DNA of 14,638 nt from Gemmataceae bacterium (lineage in GTDB: Bacteria > Planctomycetota > Planctomycetia > Gemmatales > Gemmataceae), in assembly GCA_017853285.1 (NCBI GenBank), contig JAFMJU010000028.1, forward strand, positions 1 through 14,638, written 5' to 3'. The notes below the pieces were generated by a model. It did not search any database. It was not told the origin of the DNA and saw nothing but the letters and a program-made list of their open reading frames with translations. The position numbers were made by a program, and so were the translations under genes. Shown here piece after piece: positions 6,547 through 14,440 of the stretch (its first letter is position 1; every line of letters begins with the position of its first letter).

Positions 6547-7895
6547 TTCACACGGACAAAAACCAGGGTGAGGTCATCCCGCAGTCCCCTGCCCCCCGCG
6601 TGGTGACGCAAGGAACGCACCACCTTGTCCATCGCCTTCTCCCCTGCGGGATCTGCCAAGGCCAGGGCGTGGTCGAGACCTGAAAGCCCGAATGGCTTGC
6701 CATCCGGGCTTTCCAAATCAGTCACACCATCGGTGTAAAGAACAAGCAAATCCCCCTGCCCCAAGGCCACCTGGGATTCGTTGTACCGCTCATGGCGATC
6801 CAACCCGAGCGGCAATCCATCGGCCATGTCCAGCACGCGCCGCCGCCATCCATCAGGCCCCTGCAGCAGCAATCGGGGCGGGGGATGCCCCGCGAGGGCG
6901 AACCTCAGGGTGCGGGTCACCGGTTGGTACACCCCGTAAAACGCCGTGACGAAGGTGTCCAGCGCCGAGTTGCACCGGTCGGTCAGGTGGCGGTTCAGGT
7001 ACGAGAGAAAAGCCCCGGGAGCCCGTTCCTCCGGGGGACACACATGAGCCAAGGTATGCACAATCGCCATCAATGAGGTGGCAGAAGCGCCGCTCCCCGA
7101 GACATCCGCCACCAGAATGCCCAGTGTGCCGTCTGGATGGGTGAAGAAATCGTGGTAATCACCTCCCGCGCGCCGGGCGGTCTGGTGGTGCCTTTCCAGC
7201 ACGAGAGAGGGAACCACGGGCACCTTGGCAGGCAACATCGAGGCCTGCACCTTCTCCATGCGCCTTAGCTCGAAATCCAGCTCCTGGACAGATTGTTCCA
7301 GCTGCCGCGCTAAAATCAGATTATGGCTGGCCCGGCCGTACAGATTGCCTGTCAAAACCAGGTCCGGCAGCTTTTCCGGGTCGAACCCGTTCGCGGATTT
7401 GCTGAGCAGGGCAACCAGCACCAAAGCCCGCCCCTGGTCATACATCGGGATCGCCGCCAGGGACCGGAAACCCTGCAGGTGCTCATACGCCGGATCACCC
7501 GGTTCCACGCGCAACTCTTCCAGGATGCGGGGTTCGTTGCCGTAAAGCAGGTCGCCCAAAATTCCGCCCGTCACCACGGGCAGCTTTTCACGCTGCAACC
7601 AAGGGTCGATCTCTTCCTTCCACCGGCTGGAGCGCGTCACGCGGTAATGCGGGCTGGGTAGATCCCGCCGGCTCACCGCCACCAACCCATCGTTGGGCAG
7701 GAGTTGCCGAAGGTGACGCAAGTACACCTTGGCCATGTTCTGCGGATCAGTCTGCCGGCTGAGCTCCCGCATGGTCTCGGTGACCAGCGCCAAACGCTCG
7801 CGCAGGGGCAACAAATGCAGGGTGCCGGGAATCGGCCCCCCGGACGGCAGGCTCGACGGATTCGGGTCCTGGGCTCCGGGTGGCGGGAAGGCCAT
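6543..7895 (-). CDS. GAF-PP2C (SpoIIE/RsbU-type) serine phosphatase
   Basis: A predicted PPM-family phosphatase that removes phosphate from serine or threonine, as RsbU and SpoIIE do on anti-anti-sigma factors. Counted from ATG 7895 (450 residues), a GAF-like sensory region lies at about 25-190. A short helical linker (LEQSVQELDFELRRMEKV) leads to a PP2C domain. The metal-binding aspartates are visible in RRAGGDYHDFF (Asp246), VADVSGSG (Asp264), LYTDGVTDLESPDG (Asp389) and LRDDLTLVFV (Asp440-441). No membrane segment is seen, so it is cytosolic. The start is uncertain: ATG 7895 has AGGA 6 nt ahead, while ATG 7949 and GTG 7970 would add 18 or 25 residues of low character. No anti-sigma or STAS partner gene is in the window. 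The stop overlaps the DUF309 start, so DUF309 may work with or downstream of this phosphatase; that is an inference. Confidence 0.92.
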   Translation of the reverse strand: MAFPPPGAQDPNPSSLPSGGPIPGTLHLLPLRERLALVTETMRELSRQTDPQNMAKVYLRHLRQLLPNDGLVAVSRRDLPSPHYRVTRSSRWKEEIDPWLQREKLPVVTGGILGDLLYGNEPRILEELRVEPGDPAYEHLQGFRSLAAIPMYDQGRALVLVALLSKSANGFDPEKLPDLVLTGNLYGRASHNLILARQLEQSVQELDFELRRMEKVQASMLPAKVPVVPSLVLERHHQTARRAGGDYHDFFTHPDGTLGILVADVSGSGASATSLMAIVHTLAHVCPPEERAPGAFLSYLNRHLTDRCNSALDTFVTAFYGVYQPVTRTLRFALAGHPPPRLLLQGPDGWRRRVLDMADGLPLGLDRHERYNESQVALGQGDLLVLYTDGVTDLESPDGKPFGLSGLDHALALADPAGEKAMDKVVRSLRHHAGGRGLRDDLTLVFVRVK

Positions 7896-8038
7896 GAACG
7901 ATCCTGCGCAGGGCCGGGCTGATAAATCGCCCGAAATATCGGGGAACATCCATCCCCCGCGCCAGGCCACAGCGGGCCCGGCTTCTGCCTATTGTTGTAG
8001 GAATTTACACGGGTGCGACGATGGGGCTAGACGGGGCA

Positions 8039-8069
8039 CCGTAAAGCCAACAAAAGGTCGGCTTTACGG
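8039..8069 (-). terminator. Perfect 10-bp hairpin after the CxxC gene
   Basis: CCGTAAAGCC at 8039-8048 pairs perfectly with GGCTTTACGG at 8060-8069 around an 11-nt loop. It begins one base past the stop codon (8071-8073) of the small Cys-rich gene on the - strand. No clear T-run follows on either strand. Position suggests a transcript-end or RNA-stabilising hairpin for that gene; it also stands upstream of the phosphatase gene and could act as an attenuator-like element. Confidence 0.55.
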
Positions 8070-8070
8070 C

Positions 8071-8367
8071 TCAGCCCCTTCGGGGGTCGGCCGCGGGACG
8101 GGCCCCGAGGGGATTCCGCCTCCACCGGCGGCAGCACGAGGGGCACAGGTCGAAAACAGCGTGGTGGCCGGCAGGTTCAACGGGAGCCGGCTCATCCGGG
8201 GGCAAACCACGCAACAACCGGGTCACGGCGCCCAGGTTGTCACGGGTGAAATCATCCTCCACCAACCCGCGGTCCCGGTTGGCAAGCCGAACCTCCACCC
8301 GCATCTCGTAACGCGATTCTTCCCGTTCCATCTGGCGGCCACACAGGTCGCATTGGCAGGTCAACAT
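8071..8367 (-). CDS. Small protein with CxxC and CxxCC zinc-knuckle pattern
   Basis: Function unknown. From ATG 8367 it has 98 residues. CQCDLCG gives a CxxC pair (Cys6, Cys9) at the N-terminus, and FDLCPSCCRRW gives a second cluster (Cys75, Cys78, Cys79) near the C-terminus. Two such pairs could bind one zinc ion, bringing the ends together around a middle region with SRYEMRVEVRLAN and DNLGAVTRLL. I favour ATG 8367, which has GGAA 8 nt upstream and starts right before the first Cys pair. ATG 8397 and ATG 8436 are in frame and would add residues without character. The pattern of paired cysteines at both ends, framing a predicted alpha-beta middle, argues for a real gene rather than an antisense shadow. 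It is followed at once by a perfect hairpin. No signal peptide or membrane segment is seen. Confidence 0.65.
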   Translation of the reverse strand: MLTCQCDLCGRQMEREESRYEMRVEVRLANRDRGLVEDDFTRDNLGAVTRLLRGLPPDEPAPVEPAGHHAVFDLCPSCCRRWRRNPLGARPAADPRRG

Positions 8368-8552
8368 GAGGAAGATTCCAGGCCCGTGAAAAATCATGGT
8401 CTCGGCGTGAGCAAGCGCGCCCCGACCCTCTATCATCTAGTGCAACGGATATCGGGGTTTGATGTCAAGCAAAAAGCGGCCCGTCCGGAGCGAATTCAGC
8501 CCGCGCCGCGAACCTCCCGAAGTCATTCAGACAAAAAGGGTGGTAAAAGAAA

Positions 8553-8559
8553 TATTAAT
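8553..8559 (+). promoter_or_regulatory. Possible -10 box of the prenyltransferase gene
   Basis: TATTAAT at 8553-8559 stands in an AT-rich patch of an otherwise GC-rich divergent intergenic region, 36 nt ahead of the prenyltransferase start. A weak -35 candidate (CAGACA, 8528-8533) is 19 nt upstream, longer than ideal. This is a suggestion only. Confidence 0.2.
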
Positions 8560-8594
8560 GCTCGAACACCCGTGATTCGCTCGAAAGGACAGGA

Positions 8595-9515
8595 ATGCCG
8601 CCACCCATCCGGGACATCGTCTCCAAATACCTGGGGTTGATCCGCTTCAGCCATACCCTGTTCGCGCTGCCCTTCGCCCTGTCGGCCGCCACCATCGCCT
8701 GGGGCCGGCACGGTTTTTCATGGGTGAATCTGGGGGGAATCCTCGCCTGCATGGTAACGGCGCGCAGCGCCGCCATGGCCTTCAACCGCCTGGCCGACCG
8801 AGACATCGATGCCCAAAATCCCCGCACCGCGGGAAGGCACATCCCGGCGGGGCTGCTGTCTGTGCGCGCGGTCTCCTTGTTCTTCTGGATTTCCTGCGCA
8901 CTTTTCGTCGCCAGCTCGGCTGTCTTTCTTCTGGAATCTAACCCTGTTCCTTTGATTTTCTCCATACCCCTGCTGGTATTCCTGTGCGGCTACAGCCTTG
9001 CCAAAAGGTTCACCTCACTGGCCCACTTCTGGCTTGGACTGGCCTTGGGCCTGGCCCCGCTGGGGGCATGGATCGCGATCCGCGGCTGGGCCACTCTGGG
9101 CGAACTGCCGGTCCCCTGCTTCCTGGGCTTGGCGGTCATGTTCTGGGTGGCAGGTTTCGATATCCTTTACGCCACGCAGGATGCCGATTTCGACAAAAAG
9201 GCCGGCCTGCACAGCGTTCCGGCGCGACTGGGGGTCCGGGGCGCCCTGCGGTTGGCCCGGCTTTGCCACGCCATCATGCTGGCGTGGCTGGTCCCGATTC
9301 ATTGGCTGGCAGGAGATCTTTTGGGAATCCCCTATCTGGTGGCGCTGGGAGGAGTGGCCGCCCTGCTGGCCATCGAGCATGCCCTGGTGCGTGAGGATGA
9401 CCTCACGCGGATGAACGCTGCTTTTTTCACCATGAATGCCATCGTCGGCATCGGGCTATGGCTGGTCATTCTGGAAGAGGTGCTCCGCCATACCGGGTGG
9501 TTGGCGGTTGGCTGA
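8595..9515 (+). CDS. UbiA family prenyltransferase, likely menaquinone pathway (MqnP-like)
   Basis: An integral membrane enzyme that transfers a polyprenyl chain from its diphosphate to an aromatic ring. It has 306 residues and about eight or nine hydrophobic segments. The first Asp-rich motif is NRLADRDID (Asn64, Asp68, Asp72), the NxxxDxxxD that binds Mg2+ and diphosphate. The second lies in GFDILYATQDADFDKK (Asp189, Asp196, Asp200). The text around the motifs (AMAFNRLADRDIDAQNPRTA, then HSVPARLG) resembles the branch annotated as 4-hydroxybenzoate prenyltransferase that serves the futalosine menaquinone route (MqnP), but UbiA members are hard to separate by eye. AAAGGACAGGA just before ATG 8595 fixes the start. 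No other quinone gene is in the window. Its stop codon abuts the stop of the convergent dehydrogenase gene with no base between, leaving no room for a separate terminator. Confidence 0.9.
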   Translation: MPPPIRDIVSKYLGLIRFSHTLFALPFALSAATIAWGRHGFSWVNLGGILACMVTARSAAMAFNRLADRDIDAQNPRTAGRHIPAGLLSVRAVSLFFWISCALFVASSAVFLLESNPVPLIFSIPLLVFLCGYSLAKRFTSLAHFWLGLALGLAPLGAWIAIRGWATLGELPVPCFLGLAVMFWVAGFDILYATQDADFDKKAGLHSVPARLGVRGALRLARLCHAIMLAWLVPIHWLAGDLLGIPYLVALGGVAALLAIEHALVREDDLTRMNAAFFTMNAIVGIGLWLVILEEVLRHTGWLAVG

Positions 9516-12500
9516 CTACTTCTTTCCCAGGGACCGTATCCAGTCGCTGATCAACCGCACTCCCTCCTCATCGGGAAGGTGGCTGGACAAGGGTGGCATC
9601 TGCCCGGTGCCGCGGGTGGATATGCGTTTCAGCAGCACCGAACGCTCGGGGCTCCCTGGCGCCACCAGACGGGCATCAGGCAAGTCAAAGGTGGTATGAA
9701 TCGGCTTCTCATCAAGCAGCCTCATCTGATCCAGCGGGGTGGAGAATTCCAGATTGATCCGGGCGTTGCCGCCACCCGCCTCCTGATGGCAGGCGGAGCA
9801 GTTGCTGTGCAGCCAACTGCGGGCCCTTAGGTTCAGGTCCGCCGAAGTATCACGCGGGCTCACAAGGGCCGGGTAATTCGCCGGTGGCAATAACCGGCCC
9901 TGGTCCGACAAGGAACGCTGGCCAGCCTGCGGCCCCAGGGCTTTTTCCCAATCTGCCAAGGCCTGATCTTTCAATCCCTGCGCGACCCCCTGGGCCCGGG
10001 CTTCAGCCAATGCCGTCTGGCGATAGTCGGCCTCCGGGCTGACCAATCCCAAGGCGCCCAGAATCTGAATTTGACCTGCCTTGCCGCCGCTGTAATCCGC
10101 CATCAAATTCGTCTGGACGGTGCAAAGCCCCAAGGTGAAGTTTGCGGCCCGCGTGTGGCACACCATGCATTCCGCCCGGCTGGGGAATCTCCATTTCTGA
10201 AGACGGGCCTTTCCATCCGGCCCGGTATGAATCACTTCCCGCTCCGCGCCGTCAGATCCCACCAGGGTGGCCGTTTCACCGGAATCGTCCCAACGGTAGC
10301 TGTAGCCGGCCCATTCATTCTGCTGTTTAACCATCAAACGCGATTCAATCCAGCGCTTCCGCTCAGGATTTCCCGAATCCGGCACCGTGGCGAAACTTTT
10401 GAGGATCACCGTCCCATCGGGAAAATTCCAACCGCCCTTCCCCGTCATGGTCGCGGGACTGGACGGCAACCCATCCTTGCCGGCGGGCAGGGCAATGAAT
10501 CGCTCTTTCAATAATCCGTCCGACCAAAACGGCGCATTCACCTGGTAAGGCACCACCCCGGCGGCCACCCGGTGACCGGAAACTGACGAAAACAACCCGG
10601 TGTCCTTGAGTTCCAAAGGAAACGGCTTCGTCGGGCTTTCTGTGGGTCGCTTCTCCAGGGTGTGAATCCCCCCCTTCCCATTGTGGTCGCACAAGATCAG
10701 GTCACCCCGGCTGTTGAACCCGAAGGCGGTGATCTGGAAGGGCGTATCCACCAACTCGCGGTTCCACACCACCCTGCTGCCATCGTGCCTCACTGCCCAG
10801 ATGCGGCCGGTGGAATAATCGCCATACACATAGGCCCCGGCAAGCTCTGGCAAGGTCGCCCCACCTGCCGGGATCACCACCCCGCCCGTCAGCGATCGAA
10901 ACTGCGCGTGATGATGCTCCACCGTGGGGGGCGAGATGGGGGTGGGACCGGCCACCCGCTTTTCATGGAAGGGCGCGCTGCCTTCCTTCACGCTCCAGCC
11001 GTAATTCGCCCCGGGCTTCACCAGATAGGCCTGCTCGTACATGTCCTGGCCATTGTTGCCCACCCAAATCTGACCGGTGGATGGGTCTGAGCATATCCTC
11101 CATGGGTTGCGCAATCCGTAGGCATAGGTCTCCGGAGCGAAGCGTTTGTCGGCATAAAAAGGATTGTCCGGGGGAACCGAGTAACCCTTGCCATCGGCTG
11201 CCCCATCCACATCCAAACGAAGCACTTTGGCCTGCACGGTATCCGTGCGCTGTCCCATCACATCGTTGTCCGAATCGGCGGTGCCATCCCCGGTGGTCAC
11301 CAACAGCATGCCATCGGGGGCGAAGCAGAGGGCCGCTCCGTTGTGACCATCCGACTCCCACTCGATCACCACCTGACCGGGCCCTGGCTCCAATTCGAGC
11401 GGAATAACCCGGGCGACAGTGTGCCGCGTGATGCGGGATGCCTTGCCCTTCCGCTTCCCACCGTCCAGGGGGCCATTCCACCCGAGGTACACAAAGGGGC
11501 GCTTGGGGAACTGGGGATGGAACGCAAGGTCGTAAGCGGTTCCCCCCTTGGGGGTTTCCCAGATTTTCCGCCCCTCAACAGGCGCTGTTGAATCCGGCTG
11601 GTCCGGAATCACTGACATCACCGTGGGCCCATAGGGCGCATCCTGGTGGATCACCAGCAATTGGGCGTTGGCCCCGGGCCCTCCGGGCACCGGTTTGGCC
11701 ATGATGGGAAACGGCGGGCTGTAACCCGGGTACAGGCGTTTGGGTCGATAAGGCGAGGGGGGCTCCGGCGACCCCGCAAGTGCCGAGGTATCCAGTGCCT
11801 TGCGCTCAATACCTGTCAACCTGCCGACATCCGGGCCGACAAATTTGATGGAGGGGTAATCCTCCGTCTGGTGCAAAAACGCCTCGATCTTCTTCGTGGT
11901 GATGTTTGCGATGCAGGAGGCAGTCACTTTCCCGTCACTGCCACGGTCCATCCGGGCGATGTTCAATTGCCACACTTCCCCGGAATTCGGTCGGCCACCG
12001 CAGCGGAGCATATCCTGCCAAGGAATCTTGGCCTCAAGGGTGTAACCAGATCCTTGTTGCACCACTGCGCAACACCTGGCCGCGAAACCCCGCATGCCGA
12101 TTTTCTTTTCCTCTTCTTTCTCCTCCAGGCGGGCCTTGGAATTGGGGAAAAACCGGGCGTATGTTTGCCCCTGCGGTGTGAAGATCCATTGGAAATAACC
12201 GGGCTTGTCTGCTGCTGGCTTGAGGTACAGTTCCACCGCGTCCCCCAACCAGGGGCGTTCCCTGTCGGGGCTGGCAACCAGTTCCTTGTCCACCACCTCG
12301 GCCAGCAGAAAAAGACTCTCCGCATCCCACACCATCCGGCAGGTCACACTTTCCCGCGGGTTTCCCCTTTCCCCCAGCCAGGCTTGCCCCAGGTGCCCCA
12401 GCGGCGTCGCCTTTTTCCAGACGGGTTCGTCCGCCTTCCCATCCACGGTGACCGGCTCGAAGGTATGCAGGCACTCGCGTTTGACAGCCGCCCCGCCACC

Positions 12501-12584
12501 TTCTGCCCATGCCCGGGAAAAGTCCGCGCACAAGGCCAGCCCGGCAACCAACGCCAAACACTCGCACCATTTGGGCCGCATCAT
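9516..12584 (-). CDS. Secreted CBM9-like / sugar dehydrogenase / dihaem cytochrome c fusion
   Basis: A 1022-residue exported protein of three parts. Residues 1-27 form a Sec signal with likely cleavage after AWA. About 40-250 resemble a CBM9/DOMON-like beta-sandwich (VDGKADEPVW at 47-56, DAVELYLKP, YTLEAKIPWQDM), which may bind carbohydrate. About 285-660 form a glucose/sorbosone dehydrogenase beta-propeller: DGHNGAALCFAPDG (His414), QAKVLRLDVDG, YGLRNPWR (Arg492) and YGDYSTGRIW match the PQQ-dependent family. About 660-1022 resemble the dihaem cytochrome region of SO2930-type proteins, with haem sites CMVCH (806-810) and CSACH (929-933). The natural reading is oxidation of a bound sugar or alcohol in the periplasm with electrons passed to its own haems. 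PQQ dependence and substrate are inferred. GGAG lies 7 nt ahead of ATG 12584. No PQQ synthesis or cytochrome maturation gene is in the window. Confidence 0.9.
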   Translation of the reverse strand: MMRPKWCECLALVAGLALCADFSRAWAEGGGAAVKRECLHTFEPVTVDGKADEPVWKKATPLGHLGQAWLGERGNPRESVTCRMVWDAESLFLLAEVVDKELVASPDRERPWLGDAVELYLKPAADKPGYFQWIFTPQGQTYARFFPNSKARLEEKEEEKKIGMRGFAARCCAVVQQGSGYTLEAKIPWQDMLRCGGRPNSGEVWQLNIARMDRGSDGKVTASCIANITTKKIEAFLHQTEDYPSIKFVGPDVGRLTGIERKALDTSALAGSPEPPSPYRPKRLYPGYSPPFPIMAKPVPGGPGANAQLLVIHQDAPYGPTVMSVIPDQPDSTAPVEGRKIWETPKGGTAYDLAFHPQFPKRPFVYLGWNGPLDGGKRKGKASRITRHTVARVIPLELEPGPGQVVIEWESDGHNGAALCFAPDGMLLVTTGDGTADSDNDVMGQRTDTVQAKVLRLDVDGAADGKGYSVPPDNPFYADKRFAPETYAYGLRNPWRICSDPSTGQIWVGNNGQDMYEQAYLVKPGANYGWSVKEGSAPFHEKRVAGPTPISPPTVEHHHAQFRSLTGGVVIPAGGATLPELAGAYVYGDYSTGRIWAVRHDGSRVVWNRELVDTPFQITAFGFNSRGDLILCDHNGKGGIHTLEKRPTESPTKPFPLELKDTGLFSSVSGHRVAAGVVPYQVNAPFWSDGLLKERFIALPAGKDGLPSSPATMTGKGGWNFPDGTVILKSFATVPDSGNPERKRWIESRLMVKQQNEWAGYSYRWDDSGETATLVGSDGAEREVIHTGPDGKARLQKWRFPSRAECMVCHTRAANFTLGLCTVQTNLMADYSGGKAGQIQILGALGLVSPEADYRQTALAEARAQGVAQGLKDQALADWEKALGPQAGQRSLSDQGRLLPPANYPALVSPRDTSADLNLRARSWLHSNCSACHQEAGGGNARINLEFSTPLDQMRLLDEKPIHTTFDLPDARLVAPGSPERSVLLKRISTRGTGQMPPLSSHLPDEEGVRLISDWIRSLGKK

Positions 12585-12750
12585 GGCAAAACTCCGCAGT
12601 GTAACCCTGGCCTCAGCCCTTCGGACTATCTCAAAATCTTAACCTTTTGCAGAATTCTCCTCCATTTTTAGGTCTGGCATGCCGTTTCCGCTGGATTTTG
12701 CCGTGGCCGTTTCCTAAACCGTTGTTTTGCCTGTTTATTGGGACGCCTCG

Positions 12751-13683
12751 ATGCCCTTGATGCCGGAAAAACCGCTTGCAGCCTCGGCCTGGATGCTGGC
12801 GGGAAGCCTGGTCTTCAGCTTCATGGGTTTTTTCACCACCTTGCTGGGGGATCAGGTTTCCTGGCAGGTGGTCGCCCTGGCCCGCAGCGGTCTGGCTTTT
12901 TTCTTCGCGTTGATTCTGGCGCTGGCCGCCAAGGCAAAACTGGTCCTGCACGATTCTTGGTTCCTCTGGCAGCGCAGCATCGCCGGATCCATCAGCCTGG
13001 TTTGCACCTTTCACGCGCTGACCAATTTGCCCTTGGCCGAGGTGCTGATGGTCACAAACACCTATCCTGTGTGGCTGGCACTGATTTCTTGGCCCATGAT
13101 CGGTGAAAGGCCCGGATGGCAGGTGTGGCTATCGGCCCTGCTGGGTGTGACCGGCGTGGCCCTCGTCAAACAACCCTGGTCCGGGGAAGGCTGGTCGTTC
13201 GATTGGTTGCCCCTCCTGACCAGCTTCATTGCCGCGTGGGCCACCGCTTTCGCCATGATCGGCCTCAATCAATTGAAACATCTCGACACCCGCTCCGTGG
13301 TGGTTCATTTCTCGGGGGTCGCCTGCGTTTTCAGTTCGCTTGCCCTGCTGTTCCTTCCGGTCGAATACCAGGCAGGAAACGCGCTGGAGGGGCATGCGCC
13401 TTGGCTCCTCCTGGGGGTGGGTCTCACCGCCACCGCAGGCCAAATCTGCCTGACGAAGGCCTTCACCGGGGGCCGTGCTGCGGTGGTTTCGGTGGTCGGC
13501 CTGTCGCAGGTGCTCTTTGGGGCCCTTATCGAGGGAATCTGGTCCGGTCGCTGGCTCAACGCCACAGGCTGGGCCGGGTTGGGGTTGGTCACCTTCAGCA
13601 CCGGCTGGATCCTCGTGCGGCAAGGCACCAATAAACCGCAAACCATTGCCGCCAATAGCCTTCCAAACCCAATCCAGGATTAA
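12751..13683 (+). CDS. EamA (DMT superfamily) transporter
   Basis: A predicted 10-helix inner-membrane permease of the drug/metabolite transporter superfamily, 310 residues, made of two EamA repeats. The first repeat starts at AWMLAGSLVFSFMGFF and ends near GVTGVALVKQPW; the second starts near WLPLLTSFIAAWATAFAMIG and ends at TFSTGWILVRQG. Conserved helix-end features are visible (HALTNLPLAEVLMVTNTYPV in repeat one, LTKAFTGGRAAVVSVVGLSQ in repeat two). The substrate of such proteins cannot be told from sequence. I set the start at ATG 12751; ATG 12760 is possible, and a TTG at 12727 is less likely. The Shine-Dalgarno (GGGA at 12740-12743) is weak. A 166-bp gap separates it from the divergent dehydrogenase gene, giving room for promoters in both directions. 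The DUF2179 gene follows on the same strand after 88 nt. Confidence 0.88.
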   Translation: MPLMPEKPLAASAWMLAGSLVFSFMGFFTTLLGDQVSWQVVALARSGLAFFFALILALAAKAKLVLHDSWFLWQRSIAGSISLVCTFHALTNLPLAEVLMVTNTYPVWLALISWPMIGERPGWQVWLSALLGVTGVALVKQPWSGEGWSFDWLPLLTSFIAAWATAFAMIGLNQLKHLDTRSVVVHFSGVACVFSSLALLFLPVEYQAGNALEGHAPWLLLGVGLTATAGQICLTKAFTGGRAAVVSVVGLSQVLFGALIEGIWSGRWLNATGWAGLGLVTFSTGWILVRQGTNKPQTIAANSLPNPIQD

Positions 13684-13733
13684 GAAACCGAAAGGGCCAA
13701 ACGGGTTGCCTCCGACGGGTGTCCTTGCCTATA

Positions 13734-13761
13734 CGCCACACCCTCCAAGTGGCGAGAGGAG
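13734..13761 (+). promoter_or_regulatory. Small hairpin abutting the Shine-Dalgarno of the DUF2179 gene
   Basis: CGCCAC at 13734-13739 pairs with GTGGCG at 13749-13754 around a 9-nt loop. The 3' arm touches the Shine-Dalgarno region (AGGAG at 13757-13761, 10 nt before ATG 13772). The loop contains CTCC, complementary to GGAG of that site. A local effect on translation is possible, but a 6-bp stem can occur by chance in GC-rich DNA. Confidence 0.25.
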
Positions 13762-13771
13762 CCCTGTTTCC

Positions 13772-14407
13772 ATGGTCGAGGAAGGCGTCGCGGAAGTTTC
13801 GGTCAAGCTGGCGGACGGGTTGTTTCATTGGCAAACCCTGCTCCCGCTGATTATTTTCATCGCGGAAATGCTGGTGGTCACACTGGCGACCATACGCATC
13901 ATCTTTGTTGCTCGCGGCAAGCGCATGTTGGCGGCCGTTCTCGGTTTCTTTGAGATCTCCATCTGGCTGTTCGCCATCGGCCATGTGATGAGCAACCTCT
14001 CCAACCCCTGGTGCACCATCGCCTTCGCGGCCGGGTTCACTCTGGGCAACTACCTTGGCATCACGCTCGAGGGCAAGTTGGCCATCGGCACCCTGGGCGT
14101 CAGCATTTTCGCCCGGGGTGACGCCGAGCCCTTGCTGAAAATGTTGCGTGAACACGGCTTCGGCGCCACACGCGTGCAGGCCGAGGGTTCCACCGGCCCG
14201 GTCCAGGTGGTGACCACCATCATCCCGCGGCGGGAACGCGCCAGGGTGGAACGGCTGATCGCACGGGTAGCCCCGGGCCAGTTCTTCGTGGTGGACGAGG
14301 TGCAGGATACCGTCCGCGGCATTTTCCCCGCCGCGGGGTTCAGGCATCACCGCGGTTACAGCCACCCGGAACACGCGGCGTCCGAAAAACACAAGGTCGT
14401 CGCTTGA
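13772..14407 (+). CDS. DUF5698/DUF2179 (UPF0316-type) membrane protein
   Basis: A 211-residue protein with the two-part layout of the UPF0316 family. The N-terminal DUF5698 part has three membrane helices at about residues 23-46, 52-72 and 79-100 (LPLIIFIAEMLVVTLATIRI; GFFEISIWLFAIGHVMSNL; TLGNYLGITLEGKLAIG). The C-terminal DUF2179 part, about 106-190, is a soluble domain (VSIFARGDAEPLLKMLREHG, TTIIPRRERARVERLIARV, FFVVDEVQDTVRGIFP). DUF2179 domains occur in several bacterial membrane proteins and are thought to be sensory, but function is unproven. The last 20 residues are His/Arg-rich. I chose ATG 13772, with AGGAG 10 nt ahead; the frame is open upstream only where it crosses the transporter gene. 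It may share a transcript with that transporter. A strong terminator follows. Confidence 0.9.
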   Translation: MVEEGVAEVSVKLADGLFHWQTLLPLIIFIAEMLVVTLATIRIIFVARGKRMLAAVLGFFEISIWLFAIGHVMSNLSNPWCTIAFAAGFTLGNYLGITLEGKLAIGTLGVSIFARGDAEPLLKMLREHGFGATRVQAEGSTGPVQVVTTIIPRRERARVERLIARVAPGQFFVVDEVQDTVRGIFPAAGFRHHRGYSHPEHAASEKHKVVA

Positions 14408-14440
14408 CCTTTATTTTTCGGTAAAATCTCACCAGCCTTC

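Noticed and set aside
8039..8069. The 10-bp inverted repeat as an insertion-sequence end or attachment site
   Set aside because: No transposase or integrase gene, no target duplication and no second copy seen nearby.
7729..8640. 303-codon open frame on the + strand
   Set aside because: Runs antisense through the phosphatase start and the small Cys gene and into the prenyltransferase start; no domain or ribosome site. Shadow frame.
11646..12671. 341-codon open frame on the + strand
   Set aside because: Antisense to the N-terminal third of the dehydrogenase fusion; no family features.
12585..12750. Promoters in the divergent gap between dehydrogenase and transporter
   Set aside because: AT-rich patches are present, but no -35/-10 pair with acceptable match and spacing could be named. 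AGAATTCT is a short palindrome of no clear meaning.
13475..13771. 99-codon extension of the DUF2179 protein
   Set aside because: Lies in an alternative frame of the transporter gene; family proteins begin near the first membrane helix, and a Shine-Dalgarno precedes ATG 13772.
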